Assembly (NCBI RefSeq): GCF_032118995.1
Contig: NC_092668.1
Span: 5,249,501 to 5,313,500, forward strand
Direction: 5' to 3'
DNA: 64,000 nucleotides
Source: Asterias amurensis
Lineage: Eukaryota > Echinodermata > Asteroidea > Forcipulatida > Asteriidae
Made by a program: the position numbers and the translations under genes. Of the stretch, positions 12,387 to 25,200 are shown piece after piece. Below the pieces are notes generated by a model. The model saw nothing but the letters and a program-made list of their open reading frames with translations. It was not told the DNA's origin and did no database searches. Positions within the stretch are counted from its first letter, which is position 1. The number at the start of each line of letters is the position of its first letter.

Positions 12387-15300
12387 TCACCTTTTCTCAA
12401 GATGCTTGAATTTGGCTTCTGTGGATGAGAACAGACAAAATGTCTTAGAGAAATTGAACATGATTGGTCGAGCTGACAAGTAGTCGCAGACAGTGTTCAT
12501 ATTTTGTGAGATCAACTACAGCATTGAATACAAACCTGTAAAAAATTGGAATTAGTTCGTTGTGTGGGTCAAAACAAAACATTAAAAAAAAAAACAATTA
12601 TCAGCATCATACAGTGTCTTAAATATTGCTGCATTTGAGAGAGAAATATGATGAAGGAAAAAAAATTTGTTTTAGCACGGACTTCAAATAAAGTAAGCTT
12701 TCAGACTGATATCAAAGAACGTTTTTATCCTTATCAATCCTGCATAAAACAAGGAAGGTAGCTATTATTATTATTATTGGTTTATTAAATATGCAAACAT
12801 GGCGGCCAAAAAGCCGAATTGCGGATGAATATATACAGAGAGTAAAAATACAATAATTATTGCTATAAATCTATTAAAATTTGAGAACATTATTTGTAGT
12901 GGTAACACTTAAAGACAGTGGGCACTATTGGTAATTGTCAAAGACCAGTCTTCTCACTTGGTGTATCTCAACATAAATGCATAAAACAAAAAACCTGTGA
13001 AAATTTGAACTCAATTGGTCGTCGAAATTGCGAAATCTAAATCTGAGGTCTCTCAAAATCAAATCCAAATATTTTAGTGGCTTTCTCGAAAACTACGTTA
13101 CTTCAGAGGAAGCCGTTTCTCACATTATTTTGTGCTATCAACAGCTCTCAGTTGCTTGTTACCAAGTAAGTTTTTATGCTAACAATTATTTTGAGTAATT
13201 ACCAATAACTAGTGTCCAGCCGTCGCTTTCACAAAACTCTTCCTAACTTAAGACTAATCTTAACCCTGCACTGTAGCATGCGGAACTTAAGATTAATCCT
13301 AAGTTCAGACGAGTTACTTGTCCTAACTCGAGATAAGACGAGTCCTAACTCTTTGTGAAATTGACCCCTGGTCCTTTAAATACTAACTAATTGCATAAAA
13401 ACTGCAAAAGCTACTGCATCCTGTACAATTCAATTAATATAAATAAGTAAAACATTTAAACTGTGAAATTTGAATGTTCAATAGGCCTACCATCATAATA
13501 TTTCCTTTCTCAAGTAATTTGTATAGAAAGTTTTGTAACAGAAGTGTAGTCTGCTAGTGCTCCAAATCTGTATTACATGTAGTACTCAGTGAAACAAAAT
13601 GAAAGACAATATACATTACCTAGTCGTCTAGCATAGGCATCAAGTCTTAGAGCCGCATGCTCTAAACTGAGGACACTCTCTTCAATTTGATCAACTTGAG
13701 CCAAGTACGGCTCAAGATTTTTATCTGTTAAGACCAAAGAGAAAATACCAATTACTTCCTTCTTGAATCAACAAAATCTTTAAATCTTAATCTTTTTAAT
13801 CTCAAAGCAATATTTGTCCGTTGTTGTAAAAAGGGGCTCCAATGTGAAATTTAGTTTTTGCTGCACTCAGTTTACAATAGATAAGAGTCCACATAAAAGT
13901 GTGGAAAACAGTCTCCAACTGAAAATGTTAGAATGGTGTAAAACACTGTAAAATGCCTTGTTTTGATACTCTTTCAGAGCGAAATTTGAAACATGACCCA
14001 TGGACAAGACAAACAAATTGGTCTGTTTCATTCCAAAGAGGAACTTTGGCACCAGTCAAAAGGTCTAATTCAAAGACATTTTAATTGAATACCATCACAA
14101 TTCAAGAACGAACTGTAAATCCACTGCACAAAAATGTACAGATCATAATATTTGAAATGTAACGTCATCAAGCATTGTCAAGTATTTTTATTTATTTTTT
14201 TTGACAAAAAATGGACTTGAAGGGTATCAAACACAAATTTTATGCATTTTACACCATTTTAACGCCAGGTTAGTAGTACTCATAGAGACTTGAAAATTTG
14301 TTCGCATTTTCATTAGGAATCTATCTATTGTAAAATGAGTGGATAAAAAACTGAAATTTCACCTTCTTGAGAGCCACTCTTTAAAATTAATGAAAGCTGT
14401 TTTATCATTCTTACATTTTTCATCCAAAGTCTTCATAGCGCTGGAGATCTCACATGCTGTTTGCTTCATATCTTCATACTTCTTAGACGTTATTCTGTTC
14501 ATGTCTTCAAGGAGCTTGTAATCTTCTGCTGTTGCTATATTTAACAAAAAACACCATGTCAAAGGAGTACTAAATTGAAAGACACATCTATGACCTTACC
14601 TAGGGGAGAATACCTTTTGGTAATAACTCCAAAAATTAATGAGTTTATAAAAATTTACTTGCTAAGAAGCACTGTAGCTTTGAAAAACCATTCCCTCCAT
14701 GGTTTTAGAGAGAGGAAAAAACATTTCAATCTGAGCAAGGTTTCGGCATGAAACCATTCTCAGGTTGTGTATTCCAATTACAGAGTAGTGTTCCTGCATG
14801 GACTATACCTTCCAGATTTTCAACCGTTATCTCAAAACACTTCCACCTTTTGAGCTGAAATTTTCACAGATTAGTTTATTGTACATAGGCCTATCTGACA
14901 GGACACATGTATCCTATATGATTATCAAACGGATACAAAAACCAAAGCTGTAGTTCGACTTTAAAGGCACTGAACGCCTTTGGTCATTGTCAAAGACCAG
15001 TTTCACACTTAGTGTATCATTTACATAAAATAACAAACCTGTGAAAATTGGTCAAGTGCAAGGCGTTACCGGAAGAAAAATAAGCCTTATTTCACAAATT
15101 TGTGTGTTTTCAGTTCAGGTGCCTTAAAAAGGTTTCAGACTTGAAGTCTTTTAATATTTGAGCGAGAAATTACCTCTTTTTCAAAAGCATTACTTCACTT
15201 TCAGGGGGAGACGTTTCTCACAATGTTTTTAAACTATCAATCAGCTCTCCATTGCTCGTTTCCAAGGAAGTTTTTGAGCTTACAGTCATTAAACAAAGGC

Positions 15301-18300
15301 TACATACTGTAGAACAAACTAAAACCCTGTCAAACCTACTTGCTAGATCTCCTCGGATGTATGCAGTCATCTTATTAAACATATCTCGTGTCAGTTCAGC
15401 AATATCATGGTCAGGTTCGGTAGCCTCCGTTCCAGTCTCAACACCAATTCCAGAACTGTCTGCTAAATCAGAGGTAAAAGAGTTTGTTTATTTAGATTTG
15501 TATTCAGCTTACTTAAGGCATGGAGGAAGGAAGAGAAAGAGTTGGAACGGCTCGACAAACCGCAAAGTAAAAAAACAAAAACTGACAATGCCTCTGTCAA
15601 TCGTTTGATCCATTTGCGCATCCATGAAAGACAAAGAAAACACACTACGCATGCGAAAACTGTGTATTTTCACAATTCTTGTCTCCAATGAGTCATCTTC
15701 ACATGCAGGCAACAATGCAGAGTGGCGGTACCACATGTTTTGTACAAAGAGATCTAATCGCGGTGTAATCGGCCGTCCTGCAGGAGGTCTCCTAGATCTT
15801 TTCCCACATTTTTTTCCCCAGTTCCTTTGGTTATTTTTCACATGAAAATTGGAGTTGTAGAAGGTGAGTTGTGACTGACTTCTTCATCTACCGTTTGTGG
15901 TGTTTTCATGGAATCATGGAAATGTCACAGTATATTTTTACATGTTTTATGACTTTCCTGTCATTAACAGTGATTCAAAACTTGGGTATTCACACAGGGG
16001 TGGTTGGTATTCAATTGTGTTTTTCGTTTTGGTGTCCGAAAAACCAAGTGCGCACGCGCAAACTCACAGACGCCAGGTCACCTATTGTTTGCATGTTATT
16101 ATTAGGTCTACGTGGATGATTAAGACTAAGAGGTGTCGTTAAATTATCGCGGTGGTACCACGGGTTTGGCTTTTGATGTCTCTTCGTTCGAACTCCTTCT
16201 AACTTCTAAATTCTATTTCCTTCCTCCATTAAGGTTTATCGCGATTCAGAACCGCAATGCGTCGTGGGAAGGCTGTGGGGCAGTTTGCCATGCGGTCATG
16301 CAGGACTCGCACACGCATCTCTTATATCTTTGTGTGGGTTCAACAGCGCCCTCTCTTGATATTTTGCTATTCGCGATTTGATTGAGTCCATTCTTAAAAT
16401 TATAAACATGATAAAAGTTGTCAATGTCACTCATCTAGCCCACCTTGTTGAGCTGTTAATGGCTCCGCTTTTAACATCAGTCTCATCACTGAGTGATGAG
16501 ACCGATGTTAAAACTTTAAAAAAGCGGAGCCATTAAACAGCTCAACAAGGTGGGCTATCTCGTCATGCTCAATGACTATTGTAACTATCTTGTTTACTGG
16601 CTGTTTTACTTCCCAGTCCGCGCGCAGAGTGCGAGATAATTAGCATATTTTCCAGGTTTCATTTGCAGTCGCGCGGCGCACTCGGACCCTTCGAGATTTC
16701 GCGTGACAGCGCGAGAACTCGGAGACGATGTGCAAAATTGGCTACAGGTCCCAGCAAGAGGGCAGTGTTGGGTCAAGCATGGAGTGGTAAGTTTCTTGAA
16801 CATTTTCCTCGTAAAAAAAATCCATTTTTACCGGATTTTCGAGACCAAATACATGTGAATCTTCGTCTGAAATGTGGTTGAAGTTTTACACTTTTTGTTG
16901 ATAGGCTTTACACTTAGGGTGCCCCCGACTGTTTCGAGCACGATTGAGACAAACGGACCCATATTCTGATAGACAAAGGATAGTTCTTTCGTTTGGTACC
17001 ACATACACTTCTGCAGGTTTTGCCGTTGATATTTTTTTTCAGTGCCAAAAATGTGCAAAAATCATTGTTTGTGCCGCTTCGTTTTAGCTTACGTGACGTC
17101 ATCATGTAAGAAAAGGCTTTGGTTTGTGTACTGTTCGTACAGCGTTCTTTTTTTATCATGATTGTTTGATGACGATCGTTGTGAAAAATAAATCATGAAG
17201 AAATAAAATTTCTCATGAAAAAAAAAAAGAATAATATCAAAAATTATTTCCATCAATAATAACAAAACATGGCAGTTTGATGCAGGATTGAAATATGGAA
17301 TTGTTATGGGTTTTCTTCGTGGTGGTTGAGACTGTTTTAAATGTGTAGAGTAAGACTAAGAGTATAGGTCTTCTATTTCTATGATTCGAATCTAAGTTCT
17401 ATTTTACATGTATATTACTATTCAAAAAAGAATATTTTTTTTAATTACCTGAAAGTATATTCAATATTTGTGGACACGTTGTTGAGAAAATAAATAATAC
17501 AATAATTATTGATTGAGTTTCAATTTGATCAGGTGGTCAATACTTTTTGCTAGTTCATACTGGGTTAAATCCTATTGATTCAAGTCTTGGTTAACTCTTA
17601 ATCAAAAAGGGAACGGTCAAACATGTCTAACTTTAATTTCACACAGCAAAAATATTTCACTGGGGGATTGCAATTTATTGGTACTAACTGTAGTCCATGT
17701 CAGTTTTCTGCTCTGTGTAAAGTGTTTCTGAAACATTTTGGTCTTCTTGGGCATGTTTTTAACTCTATTTGCTTTCTTTGTGTTCCTTTTACAGTCCCAG
17801 CTCTCTGAAAATCTTTCACGGTTTAAAGTGACGGGGAGACCCGAGCCTGAACGACTACATAGGGCGACTACTGTTGAAGTCGGGACTGTTGATTGCTTAG
17901 TCGAGTTGCAAACATTTTTCAACTACTCAGTTATCGTGCCACTGCATAGTCGTAACTACATGTACCTGCTTGTGAACCAATAGCACTCCGCACTAAATGC
18001 TAAAATCAAGTTTAGTACATGGATCTCAGACAAGCGTACAAAATTTTACTAACAACATATGCACACATACTTGTCCACTATATGTTTACTCGCGTAACTA
18101 CTTACTACTTCATACAAGTGCCATATGGTGCGTTTGGCGTGATTGCTAAATTAGTGGAATGTTTGTCTGACACCGGGGTATTTCAAGCAAAAGTGATGTC
18201 ATAAGTGCAGAGTGCTATTGTATTGCTTGCGACCATTCACAACAGCGAAAGGCCCTTTGCGAGACCACGGCTTTGACTTTGGATTTGGCTTAGGCTAGCT

Positions 18301-20194
18301 TGGCCCCGTGGTTGTTTTAACAATTGCGCATGCTTTGCTTATGCCCCGTGGGGTGTCAGACATGACAGAGCCTGAAGCCGAATCCAATGCCGCAGCCGCG
18401 GTTTTGAAAAGGGTCTTAATTTACTTTACGGAACACAATCTGATTGTTTTTCACCAGTTACATAATCTTTCAATCCATTCAGCGTTAACTTTAATACATT
18501 GCGCCTGTGCCAAACAATATGTCGTAAGGCATCTTGGGCATCGAAAACTAGTGTAAAAGTTGCGACTCCGAGGCCCGACTAGTCGAGTAATAAATTTCAC
18601 TAGGAGACTCCCTCACAAGATATTTTTGTAAACTGAACAAAACTGATATTTCTGTTTAATTTATATTAATATACCAAGGTACTTTCCCAAGTAATTTTTA
18701 ATTTGTATTTTGCAGTGGTCACTCAAGTTTTTTCAACTTGTCGTGTGTGCAGAAACGCATCATAATGTCGTTGTTATTTTATGTAAGCAGCTGACAGGGA
18801 CTTTAAAATAAATGTTTTGTAAAATTAACAAAGTTAAAAGATTTGTCATCTGGTTTATTATTGTGTGTTGTATATTGAATATATTTAATTTGAAGCTGAC
18901 CAAACTTTCCAGCTTTTAGTTGAGATTTCACAGTTAATAAATAGGGAGAAGGCCAGGGTCAGGAATTGAACATTTCATTGGTTAAAAGAAAACAACAAAT
19001 GAGTTTTGAACCCTTTTTAATTTTATTTTAATCAATATAATACAAAGAGGGATTTCTTTTTAAAACTCAAATATACTTGGATTCATAGCATTGGGTTGGA
19101 AGGCCATCATATTTTGGCACAGAATAGCAATTATCCGTTGCGTTTATGCCAGTTTTGGTTTCGTAGACGTGAAGATGCAGATCAGATAATAACTGAAGCT
19201 AAACCCGGCCAAACACCATACTAATGAATAATAGTCTGGCACCCCTTTGTTGTCAAAACAAGCCCCCGTGATTGCATGACATGAGCAAGGAATCATGCCA
19301 AACCAAAGGTGCCTTGCGTTTTGTTACGTAGAAGCTGATTAGTCAGTTGGCACGCTTGATGCACATTCTGACCAATCACGTTCGGGCTCACATTATACCA
19401 TTGAGTAATGGCGGATTTTTTTACAGAGAAAGTTCGCTCTGACGGCGACGGATACTTAGGGTGCCCCCGACTGTTTCGAGTGGATTCAGAAACAACGACA
19501 GTAGCGGTTGAGTAGATGAATAATGTACCTGAACACACATGATTAAGGTTTGTCTGCACGATTTCGTTAAATGCTACAAAAGGGACTTTTTCGGAGACCG
19601 TTATTTTTGTACAACGATAATCATTTTTATAGTCCGAAATTCCTTATTTCTGAACAATTAAAAATTCTCCTATGGTTTTTGTCATTACAATTAAGCATTC
19701 CTCGTTCATACTGTTACGTTGTTGTATTTTTACATGGCTGGGTTTTCACGATATGATTTTTTGAAAATGTGCCCTCCAAGCTCATTATAATATATGCAAA
19801 ACTGCGACTGTCTTGCATATGCTGCAAATGAAATAAAGGACTTTTCCGCACGGTGCGCACTGACTGTTCCCCTAACTAAGCATGGAGGACTGGTCAAAGT
19901 AATGAAAATGTAATTAACAAAACATTTCATTGAATGGTGGCGAAGGACAGATACAAACATTCTGCTGGTGGTGGATAGCCACACTGCACCGTGACCTTGG
20001 CAGACTGCACTTTTGATCCAACAACTTGCATTTTGGAAGGCAACAACAAATCAGTCAAATAATGTCTTTTTAATAATGACAATACAGTTACGAAAATATT
20101 GTTGTGGTTTGAACATGTGAATGTATTTACCTCGTGTTAAGTTCATCTCATCCCCAGTAGAACTATCCGCAATGGCGCTGCTCTGCTTCTCCAT
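12387..20194 (-). CDS. BLOC1S2: BLOC1S2, biogenesis of lysosome-related organelles complex 1 subunit 2
   Basis: Known role: small coiled-coil subunit shared by BLOC-1 and BORC, acting on the cytosolic face of endosomes and lysosomes. Exons on the minus strand: 20194-20131 (ATG), 15459-15340, 14534-14415, 13724-13620, 12418-12387 (TGA at 12387-12389). All introns are GT/AG and all four are phase 1, giving 441 nt and 146 aa (human 142). Residues about 46-146 follow the human protein closely: [14 protein letters not shown] versus [28 protein letters not shown] versus EDYKLLENMNKLTS, and [18 protein letters not shown] versus LDAYSKKLEAKYKKLEKR. The first 40 residues are acidic, Ser/Thr-rich and not conserved. 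Intron 1 (4.7 kb) carries one family-A repeat and a CpG-rich stretch; introns 2-3 are short. The acceptor of exon 2 is a tandem TAGCAG that could add one Ala. The gene looks whole. Confidence 0.96.
12762..12842 (-). mobile_element. Short LINE-type tail with (ATT)n
   Basis: ATTATTATTATTGG is followed by TTTATTAAATATGCAAACA and CGGCCAAAAAGCCGAATTGC, which resembles a LINE or SINE 3' end after its microsatellite tail. It lies in the last BLOC1S2 intron. Confidence 0.35.
12913..13375 (-). repeat. Family A copy with nested H palindrome
   Basis: TTAA at 12909-12912 and 13376-13379. H occupies about 13217-13370, inside the last 25 bp of the element. Confidence 0.88.
13217..13370. repeat. Palindromic repeat H
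   Basis: TTTCACAAAACTCTTCCTAA to AGTCCTAACTCTTTGTGAAA, an inverted-repeat unit ending CCCCTGG. Confidence 0.8.
14965..15290 (-). repeat. Family A copy, 3' end lost
   Basis: TTAA at 14961-14964, then AGGCACTGAACGCCTTTGGT. The far end is lost; it stops 50 bp from BLOC1S2 exon 2. Confidence 0.82.
16436..16556. repeat. Long near-perfect palindrome
   Basis: AGCCCACCTTGTTGAGCTGT and CAGCTCAACAAGGTGGGCT frame the complementary halves; centre CTCATCACTGAGTGATGAG. It lies in BLOC1S2 intron 1. Confidence 0.88.
16912..16938. other. 27-bp sequence repeated exactly at 19454-19480
   Basis: ACTTAGGGTGCCCCCGACTG plus TTTCGAG is present without mismatch at both places, in the same direction, in BLOC1S2 intron 1. 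Flanks are unrelated. Confidence 0.8.
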
Positions 20195-20240
20195 GTTATG
20201 CAAGACCGGTCATTATATTTATCGCTAAATGAAGTAATAA

Positions 20241-20247
20241 TTTTATA
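20241..20247 (-). promoter_or_regulatory. TATA-like box upstream of BLOC1S2
   Basis: Minus-strand TATAAAA lies about 47 bases upstream of the BLOC1S2 ATG, which would put the start site near 20215 and give a 5' UTR of about 20 nt. A CTCF-like GCGCCCTCT is at 20301-20309. No transcript evidence was available. Confidence 0.3.
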
Positions 20248-20746
20248 GAGCGTGTGTGACAGCGGAAATTACTTTTTTTTTTGTGGCAGAAAAATAAAGT
20301 GCGCCCTCTGTTGGTTAGTTTTAACTCAACAAATTTTCAACAGAAGACGCTCCCACAACGAATTTTTTACCCCTAAAAACTCTCCCAACTTTATAGTATA
20401 ATAGTGGTGAACAAAAGGTGTCCAAAACAAGAAAAATCAAGGGAGAGAAAAGTACACGAATACTCTTGAAAATTCTCATTTTTTTTATTGTTGTAATAAT
20501 TCTACATGGTTATTTATTGTTACAGTACACAATTGAAGAAAAAAACATATGAATAAATTGAACATCAATTACAAAGATTCTATCCTACCAAAAACAAATG
20601 GTCAACTTCAGAGGTAATTTACCCTTAAAAAACATAAACTAAAAAGTAAATTAAAACTGTCTAATGAATTAGGTGTTACAATGGCTAACGCACAAAGTAA
20701 TGTACATGTAATTTGTCTAACTAGTAAAAAGGGCAATTTAACATCC

Positions 20747-21010
20747 TTATAACTTCAAAAGACTCTACACATACAGAATACAGAATGATTGAATAAGCCC
20801 TGACCAATCAAAGCAGTTCCTTAACCAGAAACAAACACTGTACTGAAACAGAGCAAGCGAGCGGAAGCATTATAACTTCAAAAGACTCTACACTCTACAA
20901 TCATACAGAATATAGAATGATTGATTAAGCCATGACCAATCAAAGCAGTTCCTTAACAACCAGAAACAAATACTGGTACTGAAAAAGAGCACGCGAGCGA
21001 GCGTAAGCAT
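20747..21010 (+). repeat. Tandem duplication, period about 123 bp
   Basis: TATAACTTCAAAAGACTCTA, GACCAATCAAAGCAGTTCCT and CGAGCG...AAGCATT occur in the same order in both units. It lies between BLOC1S2 and GAR1. Confidence 0.9.
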
Positions 21011-21374
21011 TGCCGTTCCAACACTGTCAACCTTCACTGTGACTAAACATTTTGATGTTTGTGAGTGCCTATGCATTTAGTTGGCTGCCCATAACTACCA
21101 AGAAGAGTCACACACATATGTCATAGGTCAAATTCGAGTGAGGGACTTAAGTCGACCATTATTTTGGCGATCTTGCCTGGTACCCAGGATGCATTGCATG
21201 CGTTGGTAACCATGGAATGACTATAATCAGTCGCTACTCGAACCTGCCAATGTCCACATTAGCCGTTTTGCGATACGGGTACACCGTTTGGTTTGAGCCT
21301 GTACAGACAGTTGTATTCGAATTTGCAGCAACAGCTATGACTACCGCTACATTTCTGCATCGTCATGGATTTAA

Positions 21375-21760
21375 AGACACCGGACACTATTGGTATTTGT
21401 CGAAGACTAGTCTTCATAGTTGGTGTATTTCAACAAAATGCATAAAATAACCAACCTGTGAAAATTTGAGCTCAATCGGTTGTCGAAGTTAAGAGATAAT
21501 AATGAAAGAAAAAAAAACACCCTTGGCACACAAAGTTGTTTGCTTTTAGATGGTTGATTTCGAGACCTTGAATTCTAAATCTGAGGTCTCGAAATCAAAT
21601 TCGTGGAAAATTACTTCTTTCTTGATAACTATGTCATTTCAGAGGGAGCCGTTTCTCACAATGTTTTATACCATCAACCTCTCCCCTCGACTCGTCTCCA
21701 AGTAAGGTTTTATGCTAATAATTATTTTGAGTAGTTACCAATAGTGTCCATGCACTGCCT
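21375..21760 (-). repeat. Family A copy, full length
   Basis: TTAA at 21371-21374 and 21761-21764. It includes the CCTTGAATTC...GAGGTCTCG hairpin half. Confidence 0.92.
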
Positions 21761-22109
21761 TTAAGTGTAGGACATCCTCAACAACACTCTTAACAGCATC
21801 CATAGCCGTTTCTGCCAATTTGGATACGGCCATACCCAAACCCAAAAAGTGCAATTTACTGTATTATTACATCACAATCGTTTTTTTCTTATTTAGACTG
21901 CATATAAGTTGTTTTCTTGTATTAATTACCAAATAGATGAAAACAACAATGAAAAAAAAATGTTTAATTTGTTTTACTTGTTTTGCATCATGTCAATTTT
22001 GATCACACACCCTCACAAAGTCAAAACCGTTGCAAACTAAAATGTGTCCACCATCTGAAAATGGGTTGTGATGTTGCTTAGGTATGTTGTCAAGGATGGT
22101 CTGGGTTTT

Positions 22110-22142
22110 TTTATTTGTCAATAATAATGTCAAACTTTTATT
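22110..22142 (-). terminator. Poly(A) signals of GAR1
   Basis: Two AATAAA hexamers on the minus strand (TTTATT at 22110-22115 and 22137-22142) lie about 90 and 115 bases past the GAR1 stop, a usual distance for a short 3' UTR. A T-rich stretch follows. Confidence 0.45.
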
Positions 22143-22229
22143 ATCAAAAGTTGTTAAATATTTACAGCAGAATAAAAGAAAAAAAGAAGAAATTTTTGAT
22201 TCAGCTCTAATAGTTGCCAGTCACACTCG

Positions 22230-25200
22230 TCATCTTCCACCGCGGAATCCTGGAAATAAAAATGAAATCAAAATGGTGGTTTTATAATTTAGAACAAATA
22301 AAAAAAATATATATATTTGGGGGAAGAAAGAGTGCATGAAGGCACTGGACACCTCAAGGGTGTATTGTCAAAGACCAGTGTTCTCACTTGGTTTATCTCA
22401 ACATATTGAATAAAATAACAAAGCTGTGAAATTGTTGACTCAAATTTTCACAGGTTTGTTATTTTACGCACTTCTTGGGATACACCAAGTGAGAATACTG
22501 GTCTTTGACAATTACCAAACGTGTATATACACGTAATGCTTGCTCGGATTAAACCAAACTTACCTCTACTGAAGCCTCCTCTTCCTCCAGCACCTCCACG
22601 GAAGCTACCACCAGCACCTCCACGGAAGCCACCACCACCCCCTCCTCGACCTCGGAAACCTCCTCCGCCACCTCCTCGTCCTCGGAAACCACCTCCGCCA
22701 CCTCTTCCTCCTTGGAAGAAACGATCAACAGAACTTTACTTTAATGATTCAGTTAGAAAAGACGTGTCATGGCTGAGCGGATACGAGCTCCTGACTCAAG
22801 CTCTGGGGTTTTCGTTCAGCAGTGTGCTGGTCAGAATCCCGGTCGGGACACTTGCTCTACCCACTGAGCTAACTAGCCCTTTGTTTGTGGTCTCACTAAG
22901 TGCCAGTCAGAAGCCACCTTGAAACAAAGGCATTGACAACATTTGGAGACGTCAACACAGGCCTAGATAGCCCAATTGGTAAAGCGTCAGCACATTAATC
23001 AAGAGGTTGTTGGGTTCAAACCCTTCTTCAGTAAATTTTATTTGTTCAAACTAAAATAACTTTCACATAATAAACTCTCACACTGACCTCTTCCTCCGCG
23101 GAATCCGCCCCCACCTCGCCCTCCTCTACCCCCTCTCTTTGAAACGGAGCCAGGAGCCTTAGGAAGGAAGCGCTGTAAGGGGAGAAGCTTCATCGGATCG
23201 ATGAAAAACTATCAGAAGAAACAAAGACAAATAGACAAGGAATTAAAACAAAATGTGGAGATGGATAAAACAAAATGTTTTAACCGTTGGACTGTTTTAT
23301 AGGGTCTATGTACTTTTTGTAGAACAAAAAAACACAATATCCACAGAATTACACTAAACTTGCATAGTTTGAAGATAATGATAGCAGAAAGCTTCCCTGA
23401 AAATATTACTTGCTGAGGTGCTGTAGTTTTTTAGAAATGAGTATTACAATGTCATGAAAATAATTTTCGTCTCAGTGATCATGAGACGAAAATTATTTTT
23501 GCCTTTATAAAAGTATTTTCATTTCAATGTTTTACTAATTTCTCAAAAACTGCAGCACCTCAGCCACAACTAATATTTTAAGGTATGCTGTCAACTATTA
23601 TTATCTTCAAACGGTGTAAGTTTAATGCAAATCTGTGGACATTGTGTTTTGTGTTACAAAAAGTACCCAAATCCTTTAATCCTATCTAAATTTAAGTTGA
23701 TAGAATCAAATTAACTGGTGAAAATTTCATTTCAAAAGGTGGTCAGGTTTTTTGAGAAATCGCTGACAATCAAGAGTGATTATGTCCACTCAGGAAGAAT
23801 AATCCGTAAAATTACAACACAATTTGAGAAACATTATTGTCAGTAACGCTTCTCAGATTCAAATTTATGGGGATAAAAAACTTTAATGTTTCCATAACCA
23901 CAATCTTCAAAGTGAAATTATTCTCAAATTGCTTTATTTTATTGAAAGCTGCTGTACTTCTAACCAATTAAGCTTTTATTGCCAGTTGTTCTAAGAATGA
24001 TTACCAAATGCACACATATACCTTCCCTTTAAAAGTAGTCTGCCAACAACTCAACTACTCAAAATTACTAACAAAATATATATGGCATAAAGACTTATTT
24101 GGCAACCAGAAACACAGAGCTGTTGATAGTATAAAACACTGTGAGAAACCACTCCATCTGAAATAACGTAATTTTTGAGAAAGAGGCAAATTCTCACTAA
24201 AATAGTTATTTGAGTCTCAGAAAGAGATCAGTACTGCTGAAGCCCTTCTTACATGTCTTAGTCAGAAATTCTCACTAAAATACCTAGAGTTATTTGAATC
24301 TGAGAAAGAGATCAGGACTGCTGAAGCCCTTCTCAGTCATCTGAAAGCACACAAATTTGAGCAACAAGTCTTTTTTTTTCTTACATTAATTTCTTGTAAC
24401 TTTGATGACCAATTGAGCCCAAATTTTCAGAGATTTGTTATTGTGTGCATACATGTATAATACGTGGTTATTATACCAAGTGAAAATACTGGTCTTTGAC
24501 AACTACCAAAGGTGTCCAGTGCCTTCAAGTAAAATTCACCTTTTGGTCTTTATTGAAGGAAGACACTTTCATGTTGTCCGACATCTTGACAGAAAAATAC
24601 TACAATTACAAGTTAAGGATGACAATTGACAGAATCGATACACAGTTTCATTGACTTAGATGCAGCCTTGAAGGAAGTGAAGTGTTTTACCCAAGGGTCT
24701 TTGTGTTATTGAACTTGTACGCAGGGGAACTTTACTTTGATCAAAAAAGTAGTTTTCTATAAATCCAACAAAAAGTTCAATATTTTAAAAGAGAAAATAA
24801 TGATTAGCTCATGCAAAGTGAAAAGCAACTAAAAGTATGAGATGAATGAAAGAAGTCATGCCTGACGTTTTGAAACTTTCAGTCTTAATTCATGTTCCCA
24901 TTGGATTCATTTTTTACCGTTCCAATAGGTGAAACTCATCAGCGTAGGCACTTGGATCTCTGACATGGGTAAACTATCTGAAATGACTGGTGAAACTAAC
25001 TTACGTACTTACAAACACATGAGGGCAATATCGCAGTGACCTTTGACAGGGGTACATGATGGTGATAAATGCAATGAGTGCAACCGAGCTTCCTTCCGAA
25101 TACACTCAAGGCTATGTGGGCCAGATGTGGCTTTTTTGTACTTGGACAACTGTTATCCAGATTGTAATTAAACTGGACTTTTCAGCTCGGTTAAACTGAC

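Larger units (their letters stand above)
15640..20130. other. BLOC1S2 intron 1, unassigned parts
   Basis: Apart from the 16.4-kb palindrome and the 27-bp repeats, 16600-16790 is CpG-rich and ends in a plus-strand ATGGAGTG|gtaagt that looks like a first-exon donor. A plus-strand acceptor (tttacag) is at 17798. No family could be recognised. Confidence 0.35.

Noticed and set aside
22521-22922. Plus-strand Pro-rich 133-codon open frame
   Set aside because: It is the antisense shadow of the Gly/Arg-rich GAR1 exon 5 plus SINE sequence.
24885-24945. Possible C/D-box snoRNA on the minus strand in GAR1 intron 3 (CTGATGAG ... GACTGAAA, about 60 nt)
   Set aside because: The C box lacks the purine, the terminal stem does not pair and no rRNA complement was recognised.
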